In this document: positions 6,539 to 7,929 of the stretch, piece after piece
Layout: each line of letters opens with the position of its first letter
Numbering within the stretch: position 1 is the stretch's first letter
NCBI GenBank assembly: GCA_022360105.1
Contig: JAKSDL010000052.1
Span: 1-7,929 of the forward strand
Source: Pseudomonadota bacterium
Lineage (GTDB): Bacteria > SAR324 > XYD2-FULL-50-16 > JAHJRI01
Direction of reading: 5' to 3'
DNA: 7,929 nucleotides
Notes under the pieces: generated by a model
Seen by the model: the letters and a program-made list of their open reading frames with translations, nothing else
Databases searched by the model: none
Told to the model about the DNA's origin: nothing
Made by a program: the position numbers and the translations under genes

Positions 6539-7522
6539 TTATTTTGTGTTTTTGATTAACTTCACCAAAGGCCGTAGTTTGGGATTGGATTCCAGGTATT
6601 TATCATAAACCGGCTCCATCGCCTTTTGAAAAGCGGCCTTGTTTGGAATCTCCATCACCGTAACACCGGATTTAACAGCTGTCTGACGGCTGACTTTTTC
6701 CCGCTTTGCCCAAAGCTCATGTTGTAAGTCGGCAGATTCAACGGCCGCTGCTTTCACCAGTTTTTTATCCGTGGCAGACAGCTTTCTCCAAACCCTGGCA
6801 TTGATGCAAAGACACTCAGGAATGATTAAATGTTGGGAAAGAGAATAAAACTTGGCAACTTCATAATGACCTGTTGATTCATAGGATGGCCAATTGTTTT
6901 CAGCCCCGTCGACCACACCGGTTTTCAATGCTTGATAAACCTCGGCAAATGCCATTGGGGAAGGATTTCCACCAAGCGCTGCAATCATGCCTGAGTATAA
7001 ATCGTTGTTCATTACCCGAACCTTCATGCCCACAACATCAACAGGTTGTTTAACGGCCTTTTTTGTCATATAAAAAGACCTGGCTCCGGCATCGTAGTAT
7101 GTAAGGGCTATCAATCCCCTTTTCTCCAGACCTTCGTTGATCTTTTTACCGCCTGCTCCGTTCATCACGCGAAACATATGTGGTACATCTTTAAAGATAA
7201 ACGGCAGTGAAAGAACGTTTGCTTCAGCAACGATTGGGCCGATTGGTCCCATGTTAAAATTTCCAACTTCCAAGGCACCAATCCGAACTTGTTCAATGGC
7301 ATCCGGTTGACTACCTAAAACACCGGCGTGATACATCTTTAATTTAATCCGACCATTGGTTTTTTGCTCCAGCAACTCGGCAAACTTGTCCATTGCTACC
7401 GTGTTTGGGTAACCGGCTTTATGGATATTCCAGCCTTTCCAAGTTTCCGCCTGGAGTGACCCGGCAATTCCCATGATCATGATTGTGGAAATGGAAAAAA
7501 GCGCCATTTTTATGAATTTCAT
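6539..7522 (-). CDS. dctP: TRAP transporter substrate-binding protein, DctP family
   Basis: This periplasmic solute-binding protein captures the substrate and hands it to DctQM. I place the start at ATG 7522 (327 residues), because AAGGAGGA lies seven bases upstream and the resulting signal peptide is normal (MKFIK, hydrophobic 6-21, cleavage after LQA at 25). A longer frame from 7564 adds 14 charged residues and lacks a ribosome site. Family marks include the helix ending GGNPSPMAFAEVYQALKTG (184-202), GARSFY with R148, GMKVRVM with R169, and DGAENNW with N209. R148, R169 and N209 align with the carboxylate-binding Arg127, Arg147 and Asn187 of sialate-binding SiaP at nearly constant spacing, so a monocarboxylate ligand is expected. 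A sugar acid is suggested by the cupin and SDR neighbours but not proven. The gene follows the regulatory gap with paired operator boxes. Confidence 0.95.
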   Translation of the reverse strand: MKFIKMALFSISTIMIMGIAGSLQAETWKGWNIHKAGYPNTVAMDKFAELLEQKTNGRIKLKMYHAGVLGSQPDAIEQVRIGALEVGNFNMGPIGPIVAEANVLSLPFIFKDVPHMFRVMNGAGGKKINEGLEKRGLIALTYYDAGARSFYMTKKAVKQPVDVVGMKVRVMNNDLYSGMIAALGGNPSPMAFAEVYQALKTGVVDGAENNWPSYESTGHYEVAKFYSLSQHLIIPECLCINARVWRKLSATDKKLVKAAAVESADLQHELWAKREKVSRQTAVKSGVTVMEIPNKAAFQKAMEPVYDKYLESNPKLRPLVKLIKNTK

Positions 7523-7594
7523 GCTAATCCTCCTTTTATAGATTTTGGAAAAAAAACGCATCACGCTTGCACCAATTTGTTAGCAAGTTGAAAA

Positions 7595-7623
7595 AACCTA
7601 AACCAATGAAGTTTTATTGTCAA
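7595..7623 (-). promoter_or_regulatory. Possible dctP promoter overlapping an operator box
   Basis: Reading toward dctP, consensus TTGACA (7623 to 7618) is followed after 17 bp by TAGGTT (7600 to 7595, three of six matches). The -35 lies inside box 7615-7626, so a bound protein would block polymerase. The weak -10 keeps confidence low. Confidence 0.42.
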
Positions 7624-7778
7624 CCAATTATTCAAGAGTATCTAATCGAAAGTATGAATAACAGTGAAATACTATAACTATTATCTTTATATAACAGGCT
7701 ATTGATAGATAAAAGCGTCATGATTTAAATTTTACCCAATGGTTGACAATACTAAACCAAAGTCTGATTGGTATGAAT

Positions 7779-7823
7779 CCAATGCAGTAAACTCGACCTG
7801 GTGGATAGATCCGAAAGCATTGG
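7779..7823. repeat. Inverted repeat just after the cupin stop
   Basis: CCAATGC (7779-7785) and GCATTGG (7817-7823) are perfect 7-bp arms around 31 nt, starting directly after the cupin stop codon. There is no T-run, so it is not a standard terminator. The CCAAT arm is shared with the ATTGG/CCAAT palindrome at 7767-7783. Confidence 0.4.
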
Positions 7824-7929
7824 TCAGTCTTGAATGAAATCCTCTCTTAGCGGACTGAAGACATCAATCAGAATTCCATCCTCTAGGGCAACAGCACCAT
7901 GATCTACACCGGGGGGAATATAAAACCCA
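7824..7929 (-). CDS. Cupin-domain protein, C-terminal 34 residues (5' part outside window), KdgF-like
   Basis: Only the 3' end is present, with stop TGA at 7826-7824 on the - strand. It is too short for length-based gene calls but reads as an uninterrupted cupin tail: FYIPPGVDHGAVALEDG followed by ILIDVFSPLREDFIQD. The IPPGVDH segment carries the conserved cupin-2 histidine that would bind the metal, and ALEDG..LIDVFSPLREDF is the family's typical end. KdgF, which helps convert unsaturated uronates to 5-keto-4-deoxyuronate, ends this way, as do other sugar-acid cupins, so function is suggestive only. It lies upstream of dctP in the same orientation and probably belongs to the same catabolic cluster, although the 297-bp gap allows separate promoters. 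Confidence 0.85.
   Translation of the reverse strand, partial: GFYIPPGVDHGAVALEDGILIDVFSPLREDFIQD

Larger units (their letters stand above)
7523..7823. promoter_or_regulatory. Regulatory gap upstream of dctP with paired inverted boxes
   Basis: This 301-bp AT-rich gap separates the cupin from dctP. The 12-mer TATTGTCAACCA occurs at 7615-7626, and its reverse complement TGGTTGACAATA at 7740-7751, centres 125 bp apart. CTAAACCAA is also duplicated (7598-7606 and 7752-7760), adjacent to both boxes. ATTGG (7767-7771) and CCAAT (7779-7783) form a further small palindrome. A CTTGC/GCAAG hairpin (7566-7587) lies in the dctP leader. The pattern suggests a dedicated regulator, possibly GntR or another local repressor not encoded in the window. 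Confidence 0.6.

Noticed and set aside
7523..7564. Upstream start for dctP adding 14 residues
   Set aside because: The extension puts a charged segment before the signal peptide, while ATG 7522 has a strong AAGGAGGA site at correct spacing.
7743..7748. TTGACA on the + strand as a divergent promoter
   Set aside because: No -10-like hexamer lies at suitable spacing and the genes on that side are on the - strand; better explained as part of the inverted operator box.

Overview
The window looks like ordinary chromosome from a Gram-negative bacterium of moderate to low GC. A TRAP transporter, a Sec-exported cysteine-rich protein, HD-GYP/receiver signalling and a heptad-type intergenic repeat would suit a Desulfobacterota (deltaproteobacterial, Desulfobacterales-like) genome. 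That placement is inference from gene content and sequence style; no taxonomic marker is present.

Left part (1-2712, all + strand). The window opens inside a gene whose last residues look like the tail of an HD-GYP domain followed by a complete receiver (REC) domain. Next come a HAD-superfamily phosphatase (about 820-1470), a secreted six-cysteine protein of unknown function (1670-2296) with its own recognisable promoter, and a 65-residue protein (2515-2712) whose C-terminal half carries a zinc-ribbon-like cysteine pattern resembling the tail of B12-dependent ribonucleotide reductase. The genes are separated by 200-300 bp gaps holding promoters and several RNA-hairpin candidates, so they read as independent units rather than one operon.

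Middle (2734-3817). A calcineurin-like metallophosphoesterase of the CpdA/Icc type lies on the - strand, convergent with the small cysteine-rich gene. A 343-bp gene-free stretch follows. It contains a symmetric element built from 7-bp repeats (TYAGYNN on the left, NNGCTGA on the right), probably a dispersed intergenic repeat.

Right part (3818-7929, all - strand). In transcription order this is a cupin (only its last 34 codons are inside the window), a 297-bp regulatory gap, dctP (solute-binding protein), a strong intrinsic terminator, dctQ (small permease), dctM (large permease) and an SDR-family dehydrogenase. The cupin tail resembles KdgF-type proteins of uronate catabolism. A cupin, an SDR and a tripartite TRAP importer together suggest uptake and first oxidation/reduction steps of a sugar acid or another carboxylate; the exact substrate cannot be read from the sequence. 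The gap upstream of dctP carries two copies of a 12-bp box (TATTGTCAACCA) in opposite orientation, 125 bp centre to centre. One contains a TTGACA -35 hexamer facing dctP, which fits repression by a local regulator, possibly with looping. The hairpin between dctP and dctQ probably lets the binding protein be made in excess over the membrane subunits.

I found no tRNA, rRNA, CRISPR array, insertion sequence or phage gene. The most interesting signals are non-coding: the paired operator boxes, the heptad-repeat element, the nested hairpin after the HAD gene, and the free-standing NrdJ-tail-like protein.
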